Assembly: GCA_013152545.1 (NCBI GenBank)
Contig: JAADGF010000117.1
Coordinates: 1-42,729, forward strand
DNA length: 42,729 nucleotides
Source: Gammaproteobacteria bacterium
Lineage (GTDB): Bacteria; Pseudomonadota; Gammaproteobacteria; SZUA-152
Reading direction: 5' to 3'
The notes beneath the pieces are model-generated. The model ran no database searches. It had not been told where the DNA came from and was given only the letters and a program-made list of their open reading frames with translations. Below, in pieces: positions 1-6,633 of the stretch; the first letter of the stretch is position 1, and each line of letters begins with the position of its first letter. The translations under genes and the position numbers were made by a program.

Positions 1-90
1 TAACCTTGCCCTTCTCCTAGCCTTCGGCTCTGCGATTACCTGGCAAGAGGACTTTCACCTCTCTAGTTTTGTGCCATGCCCGGCACACAC
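1..90 (-). mobile_element. Group II intron 5' end (partial, leaves the window)
   Basis: Read on the minus strand, the segment begins GTGTGTGCCGGGCATGGCAC, fitting the GUGYG start of bacterial group II introns. It continues into a stem AGAGG-TGAAAGT-CCTCT and a GCAGAGCCGAAGG block. The same architecture recurs at 2510 on the plus strand with a different but still paired stem, so the helix is conserved by covariation. It lies about 70 bases downstream of hicB in the same orientation. The catalytic 3' part and any reverse transcriptase would lie outside the window. The call rests on sequence memory of the intron class and on the covariation. Confidence 0.6.
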
Positions 91-159
91 GGCAAGCATA
101 AACGGCGTGCGTCTTTTTGCACGTCCGATTTAAGCCATGGTTAGGGTGTCTTTTAATAC

Positions 160-603
160 TCAGACTATGCTTAATTCTGCTTGTTTATTTAAGGCAGATA
201 ATGCACGCTGCATATTTGGTAGCTTTGATCCATGATGCGGGTCTAGGATTCGTCTTATTTCTTTTTCGTTTATTGATAACCTACTTGCTAATTCTACATT
301 AGAAATATTTTCTTCTTTCATTGCTATATATAGAGCGGCCTTCATTGCAATTTGCAGTGGTACTGCAATATCGTATTCATCACCTTGCGATTCCGTTGGT
401 ACTGGAATATCCAACTGGTCATCTATTCTTGCAACAATAGCTTCTTCCAAGCAGTCAGCAGCTTCAATAACACAGTCTTCTACAGTATCCCCTTGTGAGA
501 TAGCTTCCGGTAAATCACGAAAGGTAATGACAAAACCACCATCATCAATATCAGGGCTGAATTGCGCTGTGTAAGTAAAGCGTAGCATTTTTGTATTACT
601 CAT
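160..603 (-). CDS. hicB: HicB-family antitoxin
   Basis: A 147-residue protein with the two-part build of HicB antitoxins. The N-terminal partial RNase-H-like fold (about residues 8-75) includes DGGFVITFRDLPEAISQGDT and the following acidic helix. A C-terminal helix-turn-helix (about 97-140, ISNVELASRLSINEKEIRRIL) would bind the operator. HicB neutralises the mRNA interferase HicA and represses its own operon. Its ATG overlaps the end of the hicA reading frame by four bases (ATGA), the usual translational coupling. Because hicA is frameshifted, this antitoxin may now be an orphan. Confidence in family is high. Confidence 0.9.
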   Translation of the reverse strand: MSNTKMLRFTYTAQFSPDIDDGGFVITFRDLPEAISQGDTVEDCVIEAADCLEEAIVARIDDQLDIPVPTESQGDEYDIAVPLQIAMKAALYIAMKEENISNVELASRLSINEKEIRRILDPHHGSKLPNMQRALSALNKQAELSIV

Positions 604-813
604 ATCTCACCTATAGTTAGTCCAATTTGCTTAAGCATGGCGTTTAACGTTCCTTTTTTGAGTTCATCCTTTGGGTTTCGAACAATAGTAAACTTGCCAT
701 CATAGTAAAGTGTGACATGGCTACCTTTAGCCACGTTTTTGATCTAACCTGCTCGTAACTCCCTGCCTTTTAGCTAATTTCTGGACTTGTTTTATAAACT
801 CTTTCCCTGTCAT
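600..813 (-). pseudogene. hicA: HicA toxin, broken by a one-base frameshift
   Basis: Upstream of hicB the minus strand reads MTGKEFIKQVQKLAKRQ and on to QKR, then meets a stop. Shifting one frame at about 729-732 restores AKGSHVTLYYDGKFTIVRNP and a lysine-rich end finishing at the hicB start. The restored second half has the GSH motif of HicA, whose His is catalytic in the dsRNA-binding-like mRNA interferase fold. The span is 214 bases, not a multiple of three, consistent with one inserted base (an extra T on the coding strand, or the C beside it). Without programmed frameshifting or a sequencing error, active toxin cannot be made. No good ribosome-binding site precedes the ATG. Confidence 0.75.
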
Positions 814-819
814 AGACTA

Positions 820-848
820 ATCATCGGACAAATATGTCCGACTCTCAA
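820..848 (-). promoter_or_regulatory. Probable hicAB promoter with palindromic operator
   Basis: On the minus strand a -35-like TTGAGA (843-848) and a -10-like GATGAT (820-825) are separated by exactly 17 bases. Between them, slightly overlapping the -10, sits the inverted repeat CGGACA-AATA-TGTCCG (825-840). HicB proteins are known to repress their own operon through palindromic operators, so this is a likely HicB site. Transcription would begin very close to the hicA ATG at 813, giving a nearly leaderless message. The promoter assignment is inference; the palindrome is directly visible. Confidence 0.5.
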
Positions 849-928
849 GTAAAATGCATTAGATTCTTAATTATTTAAAATTAGCTATTAAAAACAATAT
901 GTTGGGATAAAAAAGAAAAAAAAGGGGG

Positions 929-983
929 CAATCCTATTTCATAAAAAGAGGGTCAAAAAGGGGATCAATCCTATTTCATAAAA
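929..983. repeat. 18-base direct repeat at the left end of the transposase element
   Basis: Two identical copies of CAATCCTATTTCATAAAA start at 929 and 966, a 37-base period, each preceded by a G-run. The second copy overlaps the frameshift-restored end of the transposase gene (TAG at 971-973). They are probably the short repeats on which this transposase class acts. Confidence 0.7.
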
Positions 984-1052
984 TCTAACTCTCTTGCTAT
1001 CACAGAAATTTTTCTCACTAAATCATGATCTCTCAACTCTTTTTTCACATCC

Positions 1053-1946
1053 CTAAATTGCAGAAGACACACTTCCAACATGATTTAAACCAAATGTTTG
1101 TGCTATCACGCTTAACGGTACATCACCATAGTGTTGGCATAAATATAGCGCAACTTTTCTTGGCATATTGGCTATCTGGCAACCCGATTTACGTTTTTTG
1201 ATATCACATCGTTCCACTTCATACGCGTTAGCTACCGCACTAATAATATCGTCAATAGCAGGGCGATCCGATAATAATTGCGATAAATCAACATTGACTT
1301 TTAATTTCTTCTTTTGTTTAGTAAGCATTTCTTTGAAGCTTTTATTCCCAATGACCGAGCGAATATTTCCCTTACTATAAAACGATTGAGTTTCATCGTC
1401 AGTACCCAGATCAACAAAGGTTTTATAACTGACGTATTTTTGCTTACTTCCAAGAATTTCGTAAGTTTTCTCCCGATAAAGCCAGGACTCGGCTTTTGCT
1501 CGATTAATATAAGCAGGATAACTCGACCATCGATACGATTCCAATACCTTAACTATTGGCGGCTTCATATCAACCGGGTTGCGATGAATATAACGACTTA
1601 GCTGCAACAAGTAAGAATCCCTCTCTACCAATATCGCTTTATACCGCCCCCTGAACAGTGGGCCGTCAGTTCTTTTAAGTCGATTATATCGCTGAGTATA
1701 CACGCCATTAATATGACGCATGACACGATCAAGATTTGCCCGAGGCGTTTCTATTAACAGATGGTAATGGCTACCCATCAAGCAATATGCATGAATAAGC
1801 GCATCAAATCGCTCATATGTTTCTTTTAGCGTTTGGATAAACGTTGAATAATATTCGTCACTATGAAAAATTATTTGGCGACCTCTTCCTCGATTCATGA
1901 CGTGATAGAAAGCATTTTCATATTGGATACGCTGGGGTCTTGACAT
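1053..1946 (-). CDS. REP-associated tyrosine transposase (Y1, IS200-like), C-terminus frameshifted
   Basis: The protein starts MSRPQRIQYENAFYHVMNRG and carries the Y1 transposase hallmarks: HUH motif HYHLLIETP near residue 60, FRGRYKAILVE, and SRYIHRNPV with the catalytic Tyr. The C-terminal region (LSVIAQTFGLNHVGSVSSAI) resembles a DnaA-type helix-turn-helix, common in this family. I chose the ATG at 1946 rather than an upstream in-frame start because homologues typically begin MSRP. The frame stops at 1053 because of one extra T in a T-run. Deleting it extends the protein through RDVKKELRDHDLVRKISV to a stop at 971-973, at the internal repeat. Whether the truncated enzyme is active is unknown. 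Such enzymes cut single-stranded repeats and form a 5' phosphotyrosine. Confidence 0.85.
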   Translation of the reverse strand: MSRPQRIQYENAFYHVMNRGRGRQIIFHSDEYYSTFIQTLKETYERFDALIHAYCLMGSHYHLLIETPRANLDRVMRHINGVYTQRYNRLKRTDGPLFRGRYKAILVERDSYLLQLSRYIHRNPVDMKPPIVKVLESYRWSSYPAYINRAKAESWLYREKTYEILGSKQKYVSYKTFVDLGTDDETQSFYSKGNIRSVIGNKSFKEMLTKQKKKLKVNVDLSQLLSDRPAIDDIISAVANAYEVERCDIKKRKSGCQIANMPRKVALYLCQHYGDVPLSVIAQTFGLNHVGSVSSAI

Positions 1947-1983
1947 AAAATTAATAATAAATGATATTTTAATTGTATACAAT

Positions 1984-2028
1984 AGAATTGACCCCTTTCT
2001 AGAATTGACCCCTTTCTTGACCCCTTTC
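1984..2028. repeat. 17-base tandem repeat at the right end of the transposase element
   Basis: AGAATTGACCCCTTTCT is repeated head to tail at 1984-2000 and 2001-2017, followed by a partial copy TTGACCCCTTTC at 2017-2028. It lies just upstream of the transposase start and is roughly the inverse of the left-end repeat. Confidence 0.7.
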
Positions 2029-2029
2029 C

Positions 2030-2269
2030 CAAAAAAGTAAATCTAATCTTGAGAAACATGGCATAGATTTTGTCACAGCGCAGGATTTTTGGAATGATTC
2101 TGATATTGTTAGAGTAAAGACAAAGTCGAATACCGAGCCTCGTTATTTAGTAATTGCTCGCATGGCAGGCAAGTACTGGTCGGCAGTCATAACGTGTCGT
2201 GGCGAAACCATCAGGATCATATCGGTACGACACTCACGTAAACCTGAGGTGCAACTCTATGAAAGCTAA
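2030..2269 (+). pseudogene. brnT: BrnT toxin, N-terminus lost to the transposase insertion
   Basis: The open frame QKSKSNLEKHGIDFVTAQDF continues through RYLVIARMAGKYWSAV to SVRHSRKPEVQLYES and stops at 2267-2269. These are the core and C-terminal signature of BrnT (DUF497), a RelE/BECR-fold ribonuclease. About 79 residues remain against roughly 90 in the family, and the first WD-containing strand is missing. A possible stump lies on the other side of the element at 899-915, where ATG is closely followed by TGGGATAAAAAA, which reads W-D-K-K in one frame. The stop overlaps the start of brnA by 11 bases. Without a start codon the toxin is probably not made. Confidence 0.75.
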
Positions 2270-2582
2270 AGAGTTTGATAAAAAATTTGATGAAGATAAA
2301 AAAGATATTATAGACGACCTTGATTTGTCGACATTGGAGCGGCCAAATCAAAAACAAAAAAGAGTAAATGTTGACTTTCCAACATGGGTAATTGAATCAC
2401 TAGATAAAGAAGCTAATCGTATTGGCGTAACACGTCAATCCATAATTAAGCTTTGGCTTGTTGAGAGGCTTGAAGAAAAAGCTGCTAACAAATTGCCGCT
2501 GAGCAAGGCGTGTGTGCCGGGCATGGCACTTAATCAGTCAGATGAAAGTCTGATAGCAGGTATACGCAGAGCCGAAGGTTAG
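2259..2582 (+). CDS. brnA: BrnA-family antitoxin with an intron-derived tail
   Basis: From the ATG at 2259 the protein reads MKAKEFDKKFDEDKKDIIDD and then has a ribbon-helix-helix block, RVNVDFPTWVIESLDKEANR, IGVTRQSIIKLWLVERL (about residues 45-80), typical of BrnA antitoxins that bind BrnT and the shared promoter. The overlap with brnT is the normal toxin-first arrangement. After residue 84 the frame runs into the group II intron beginning at 2510, so the last 20-odd residues (from ACVPGMAL) are intron sequence, not native antitoxin. The fold itself seems intact. Confidence 0.8.
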   Translation: MKAKEFDKKFDEDKKDIIDDLDLSTLERPNQKQKRVNVDFPTWVIESLDKEANRIGVTRQSIIKLWLVERLEEKAANKLPLSKACVPGMALNQSDESLIAGIRRAEG

Positions 2583-3311
2583 CGAAAGTTCAAGGGCGTT
2601 GTCGCGAGGCAGGATCTGGAGGAAGTCCACCGCAAAATCGCGGGGCGATGAACAAGAACCCAATATGAGGTGTGACGTATTCGGGGCGAGTGGGCACGTG
2701 ACCACGAAGCCCTCCATCTGCAAACGGGATACGTTTTATCCCACGGGAATTTCCGTTGGTCATAAATTGGGCGTTTACTCGCTGAAAGTTAAGTGTCTTA
2801 TATACCCCGGTGGTACTGAAAAGAGCCCCGGGAGATCTGTCTGTTGTTCAAGGATGAACTGAAGCTGGAGCAATCCAGGCTGATCGCAAGAGCATAGAAG
2901 TCAGCAGAGGACATCGTAGTGATGGATCAGATGAACCTATTTAGGCATTCCATGCTGAAAGGCGGAGCGGCGGATTAAGGGTGGTGGTAACGGTCGATTA
3001 TGAAGGCCGGAAGATTGAACGAATTGAAGTATAATCTTGTATTTGCAGACCAGCAGACAGCCGCCCTTAAAATAAAGGCTTAGCACATGGGATCAAGACG
3101 ATATCAGTTTTTCACCGGAGATGTATTGTTGATGTGCAGGTATTGAATTGAGATGACTTGATACAGGTACAGAAGCAAGTTAAGGAGCTTGTTTAGATTT
3201 GAGGCTGCCACCATGAGCAGTATGATACGAACCGTCATAACAATGAACCACGTGATCCATAGCCGGGTGGTGTGGGAGGAGGGATATCGTGAGGCATCCC
3301 CCTATCTCGAT
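2510..3311 (+). mobile_element. Group II intron remnant, ORF-less and decayed
   Basis: The 5' end GTGTGTGCCGGGCATGGCAC is identical to the start of the intron at 1-90. The next hairpin, TCAGA-TGAAAG-TCTGA, differs in sequence from that copy but still pairs, supporting an RNA structure. Further on are GCAGAGCCGAAGG, a GAAGTCAGCAGAGGACAT block of the type seen just before intron reverse-transcriptase genes, and at 3267-3310 GGTGGTGTGGGAGGAGGG followed by a stem and CTATCTCGAT, resembling the domain V-VI end of this intron class. Domain V appears shortened and no reverse transcriptase frame survives, so mobility and probably splicing are lost. Ends are approximate. Confidence 0.55.
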
Positions 3312-3539
3312 TGCGTGTTAAAACATCAGTAGTGATATCGGAGCTGGGCAAAATAAATAGACTCTTTGGTGATTTTATATTTGCCGAATTGAACACCAAC
3401 AAAAAAGGTAACACCGGTCCCTGGGCGTTATCAATGCGATGTCGCTTTGGCGATTGCTTATCGACACCCCCAGGATGACTATAACGCAAGGCTACCCAAG
3501 TCCCGGCGCAAACTGGACAGCATCCTGACAAACATCTAA
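3312..3539 (+). pseudogene. Unidentified decayed coding fragment
   Basis: Two overlapping plus-strand frames look protein-like. One reads VISELGKINRLFGDFIFAEL and continues to about 3476. The other ends DDYNARLPKSRRKLDSILTN before a TAA at 3537-3539. A single frameshift near 3430-3450 would join them. It follows the apparent 3' end of the group II intron and may be the gene into which something inserted. I do not recognise the family. Confidence 0.25.
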
Positions 3540-3576
3540 TTTGTTCGAAAAAAAAACCAAAGAGGGAAGAGATATT

Positions 3577-3687
3577 ATGAATATTTTAACTGTTACTGTT
3601 GGCTACGCGATTTTTGATGCCAAAGGCCAGCTCAATAGTTTTCTTGCTTATCTGACTTTTACGGGATGTTTGTATTTCGAGATGTAG
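3577..3687 (+). CDS. Hypothetical 36-residue ORF
   Basis: An ATG at 3577 is preceded at good spacing by GAGGGAAG, a plausible ribosome-binding site. The ORF encodes MNILTVTVGYAIFDAKGQLN and 16 more residues, ending TAG at 3685-3687. It is mildly hydrophobic. It may be a true small protein or the head of a truncated gene left among the mobile-element debris. I do not recognise it. Confidence 0.25.
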   Translation: MNILTVTVGYAIFDAKGQLNSFLAYLTFTGCLYFEM

Positions 3688-3938
3688 ATTGCCACGGCAA
3701 ATCAAATCTACATGGCTAAGTATAGGTATACCATATAATGCAAGAGATTATTATTCATTATACATAGCGATATTATGAAAAACAATATAAAGTCTACTAT
3801 TTACATAAGCTTAGTATTGAAATTTAGAAATTTTTAGGGGTAAAGTCTGTAAAATGTGACAAAACAAAATTAGACGACTACTATAGCAACCTAATAGTCC
3901 GTTAATCTCCAGATCATAGCGACATGCCGAGGATTCAC

Positions 3939-4367
3939 ATGCAAGATTTACATAAACGTTTCGAAACTATTGGTAATGCATTTGTGGAAGGATTCCATAT
4001 CCTTGGCTTATTTGTTATTGGCGCCACAGTAGTCTGGTCAGCCATCTACGAATATCTGATCATCATTGAGAGGGGCCATGCGGGTTTAAAGGATATTTTA
4101 CTATTGTTTATCTACCTTGAATTGGGTGCGATGGTTGGTATTTATTTCAGAACCCGACGCCTGCCCGTTATTTTTCTAGTCTATATTGCGATCACCGCCC
4201 TAACCCGGGTATTAACCGTTGATATAAAAACCATGGAGTGGGATAAAATATTGACAATTTCTGGTGCAATATTAATTCTCGCTATTGCGGGCCTTTTGCT
4301 GTCAACATCCACTCGAGCGGCCTTCACCAAAAGAATTGGCAAGTTTTCAGACAATGAAAAAATTTAA
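3939..4367 (+). CDS. psiE: PsiE-family membrane protein
   Basis: A 142-residue protein with four predicted membrane segments (about residues 18-40, 53-71, 77-95 and 109-126) and the PsiE-family pattern LFIYLELGAMVGIYF followed by RLPVIFLVYIAITALTRVL. In Escherichia coli psiE is induced by phosphate starvation; its biochemical role is unknown. I chose the ATG at 3939 because GAGGA lies about six bases upstream, whereas the in-frame ATG at 3924 has no such site. The gene stands alone, convergent with the TRAP genes. No clear pair of PhoB repeats is visible upstream. Confidence 0.8.
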   Translation: MQDLHKRFETIGNAFVEGFHILGLFVIGATVVWSAIYEYLIIIERGHAGLKDILLLFIYLELGAMVGIYFRTRRLPVIFLVYIAITALTRVLTVDIKTMEWDKILTISGAILILAIAGLLLSTSTRAAFTKRIGKFSDNEKI

Positions 4368-4408
4368 CGAAGGTAAGGCCCTTATACACCCGTAGCGATT
4401 AAAATTTA

Positions 4409-4443
4409 GCTGTCATTGAACTCCCATTGCATCCCATGACAGC
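4409..4443. terminator. Inverted repeat between psiE and dctM
   Basis: GCTGTCAT (4409-4416) and ATGACAGC (4436-4443) form a perfect 8-base stem with a 19-base loop in the gap between two convergent genes. No T-run follows on either strand, so it is a weak or factor-assisted terminator at best. Confidence 0.3.
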
Positions 4444-4516
4444 ATTTCGCTGGATCACAAAATAAATATCAAGCACATTTAACACCTCAGCCTCAAGCGC
4501 TGCAAATATAAAGCAG

Positions 4517-5878
4517 TCATCCGGTACGCAGATTATCCATCAAATCCGGCAACCAGGTAACTAGCTTGGGAAACACAATAATCAACATCAAAGTAATAAC
4601 CTGAAGAATAACAAAGGGAATGATCCCTCGATATATTTGCTGAATTTTAACACTTGGCGGAGCTGCGGCCTTTAAATAAAACAGTGAAAAACCAAATGGT
4701 GGCGTTAAAAATGAGGTTTGTAAATTCACCGCAATCAGCACGGCAAACCACATAAGGTCTATCCCCATCAGATGGGCGATTGGCGCCAATATGGGGACCA
4801 CAATAAAGCAAATTTCTATAAAATCGAGAAAAAATCCCAGCAAAAATATTATTGCCATACTTACAAACAAAAACCCCCATTCGCCGCCAGGCAGGTTGGT
4901 CATAACGGCTTTCACTAGCTCGTCCCCTCCCATCCCTCTAAACACCAGCCCAAATGCCGTAGCACCAATGAGTATTAGAAAAACCATGCTAGTCATGCGA
5001 GTAGTGCTGCGCATGGCTTGCTGCAAATTATTGAGATTTAATTTTTTATGAATAACCGCCAGTAATAATGCCCCCAATGCCCCAACTGCCGCTGACTCGG
5101 TTGGTGAAGCAATACCCAGAAAAATAGACCCTAAAACCGAGATAATTAAAAATAAAGGAGGCACCAGACTTTTCATGACACGAATATAGAGATCAGCTGC
5201 TGGCTCATCATCATCGACATTTAACTTTTCGTCGATAGACGCTAAGGATGATTGACGCGAATACGCGGGTGCATATGTCGGATTAAGACGGGCAACAATT
5301 AATATATACGCGATAAACAGGAATATTAAAAACAACCCAGGCGTAACCGCCCCCATAAACAAACGCCCTACTGGTACACCAATCACATCCCCCAACAACA
5401 CCAATACAATGCTAGGGGGGATTATCTGCCCCAAGGTTCCAGCCGCCGCAATGGTACCAGTGGCCAATTCCGGCTTATAACCACTTTTCAACATCACGGG
5501 CAGAGCAATTACCGACATAGTAACCACCGTTGCACCAACAACACCAGTGGTCGCTGCCAATAACGCACCAACTAATACAACAGAAAGCCCTAATCCCCCC
5601 TTAAGCTTGCCGCATAATTCACCCATGGTATTTAACAAATCATCCGCCAAACCCGATTTTTCCAGTATAATACCCATGAACACAAAGAGAGGCACCGCTA
5701 ACAAAGTGAAATTGGTCATGATCCCCCAAATACGAAGCGGTAATAAGGAAAAAAACTCCAGTCCCAGAAAAATACCGCCAAACAACAGGGAAACAGCCCC
5801 TAGACTAAAAGCAACGGGATAGCCCAACAACAACACGGCAACCGCAACAACCAACATGACAATTGCCCAAGCTTCCAT
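4517..5878 (-). CDS. dctM: TRAP transporter large permease (DctM type)
   Basis: A strongly hydrophobic protein of 453 residues with about twelve membrane segments. It has the DctM-family features GTIAAAGTLGQIIPPSIVLV and SPTESAAVGALGALLLAV, plus a charged cytoplasmic insert (about 200-225, SSLASIDEKLNVDDDEPAAD). It is the sodium-driven translocation subunit of a tripartite ATP-independent transporter for an organic acid or similar solute. The ATG at 5878 was chosen because AAGGAG lies five bases upstream; an in-frame GTG two codons earlier sits inside that site. It follows dctQ by nine bases. No periplasmic binding protein is next to it, so the substrate cannot be guessed. Confidence 0.92.
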   Translation of the reverse strand: MEAWAIVMLVVAVAVLLLGYPVAFSLGAVSLLFGGIFLGLEFFSLLPLRIWGIMTNFTLLAVPLFVFMGIILEKSGLADDLLNTMGELCGKLKGGLGLSVVLVGALLAATTGVVGATVVTMSVIALPVMLKSGYKPELATGTIAAAGTLGQIIPPSIVLVLLGDVIGVPVGRLFMGAVTPGLFLIFLFIAYILIVARLNPTYAPAYSRQSSLASIDEKLNVDDDEPAADLYIRVMKSLVPPLFLIISVLGSIFLGIASPTESAAVGALGALLLAVIHKKLNLNNLQQAMRSTTRMTSMVFLILIGATAFGLVFRGMGGDELVKAVMTNLPGGEWGFLFVSMAIIFLLGFFLDFIEICFIVVPILAPIAHLMGIDLMWFAVLIAVNLQTSFLTPPFGFSLFYLKAAAPPSVKIQQIYRGIIPFVILQVITLMLIIVFPKLVTWLPDLMDNLRTG

Positions 5879-5887
5879 TAACACTCC

Positions 5888-6469
5888 TTATTGTTTGTTT
5901 TTATTGGAATCAAAAGCCCGACCCCTGTTATCTGCAAGATTATGCTCAACAACCACAACACCTCTGATTGTCCTTATACTGCGCACAATGACAGCCAAGC
6001 CTTGCAAAATTATTAATATGAACGCCAAGGGAATTACCCCTTTTAACAAAAAACGGTAAGGTAAACCGCCAGGGTCAGGGGAACCTTCAGCAATTAGAAA
6101 CGCACGCGTAACAAATGGCCACGAATAAACGATAATAAGCAAGCTAAATGGAATAAGAAAAAACAAACTCCCCAGCAAATCCACCCAGGCACGCTTGCGA
6201 TCATTCATCCAATGACATTGATAAAATACATCAACACGCACATGGCCATCATGTTTAAGCGTATACGAAGCACCAAGTAGAAATAATATCGCAAACAGAT
6301 GCCACTCCAATTCCTGCAATGCCACTGATCCCGTTTGAAATAAATACCGCATTGCCACATCGAAAACGATGATCAACACCAGTAAAAATACTAGCCACGA
6401 TACAATACGTCCGCACCATTCATTAATGCGGTCAATCATTTCAGCAATTGAATTAAATAAAAACGGCAT
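5888..6469 (-). CDS. dctQ: TRAP transporter small permease (DctQ type)
   Basis: About 193 residues with four membrane helices, the size and pattern of DctQ subunits. Recognisable pieces are WCGRIVSWLVFLLVLIIVFD, ELEWHLFAILFLLGASYTLK and HDGHVRVDVFY. It partners the DctM subunit encoded immediately downstream. The ATG at 6469 is preferred because AGGGGG lies just upstream; an in-frame start ten codons earlier would place that sequence inside the gene. The expected DctP gene is missing upstream, where a 130-base gap leads to an unrelated HDOD gene. Confidence 0.9.
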   Translation of the reverse strand: MPFLFNSIAEMIDRINEWCGRIVSWLVFLLVLIIVFDVAMRYLFQTGSVALQELEWHLFAILFLLGASYTLKHDGHVRVDVFYQCHWMNDRKRAWVDLLGSLFFLIPFSLLIIVYSWPFVTRAFLIAEGSPDPGGLPYRFLLKGVIPLAFILIILQGLAVIVRSIRTIRGVVVVEHNLADNRGRAFDSNKNKQ

Positions 6470-6633
6470 AGAGCCCCCTTTCAACCCTTTATTCGGCAAA
6501 CTGACGTTTTAGGGTTAAGTGCCTGATAATAAAAATTCGGAAACAGGCGGCATTTTAACCGGCCCATCCCTAGAGCTCAATTAAAATATGGGAATAGTAT
6601 ATGGGTGAGACAGAAAATATCGACTCAATTACA

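Larger units (their letters stand above)
916..2030 (-). mobile_element. REP-associated transposase element inserted in brnT
   Basis: The unit holds a Y1 transposase gene (minus strand) flanked by related repeats. An 18-base direct repeat containing CAATCCTATTTCATAAAA occurs at 929-946 and 966-983. A 17-base tandem repeat AGAATTGACCCCTTTCT occurs at 1984-2000 and 2001-2017 with a third partial copy to 2028. The inner parts of the two ends are roughly inverted (GGGGATCAATCCT against AGAATTGACCCC). The sequence AAAAAAG occurs on both outer sides (909-915 and 2031-2037) and could be a target duplication, though homopolymers make this weak. The right end abuts a BrnT frame missing its N-terminus. 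Confidence 0.55.

Noticed and set aside
90-160. Possible integron attC site next to hicB (CCTAAC, and a stem CGGACGTGC/GCACGCCG with a bulged base); a similar CTAACAAATTGC lies after brnA
   Set aside because: Toxin-antitoxin cassettes are common in integrons, and the bulge is suggestive, but the matching right-hand core GTTAGG is absent at both places and no integrase is in view. A terminator hairpin for hicB explains the stem equally well.
3235-3531. 98-codon minus-strand frame
   Set aside because: It overlaps the intron 3' end and a plus-strand coding remnant, and its composition is not protein-like.
3830-3880. PhoB box upstream of psiE (CTGTAAAATGTGACA)
   Set aside because: The two seven-base repeats with a four-base spacer required for a pho box are not both present.
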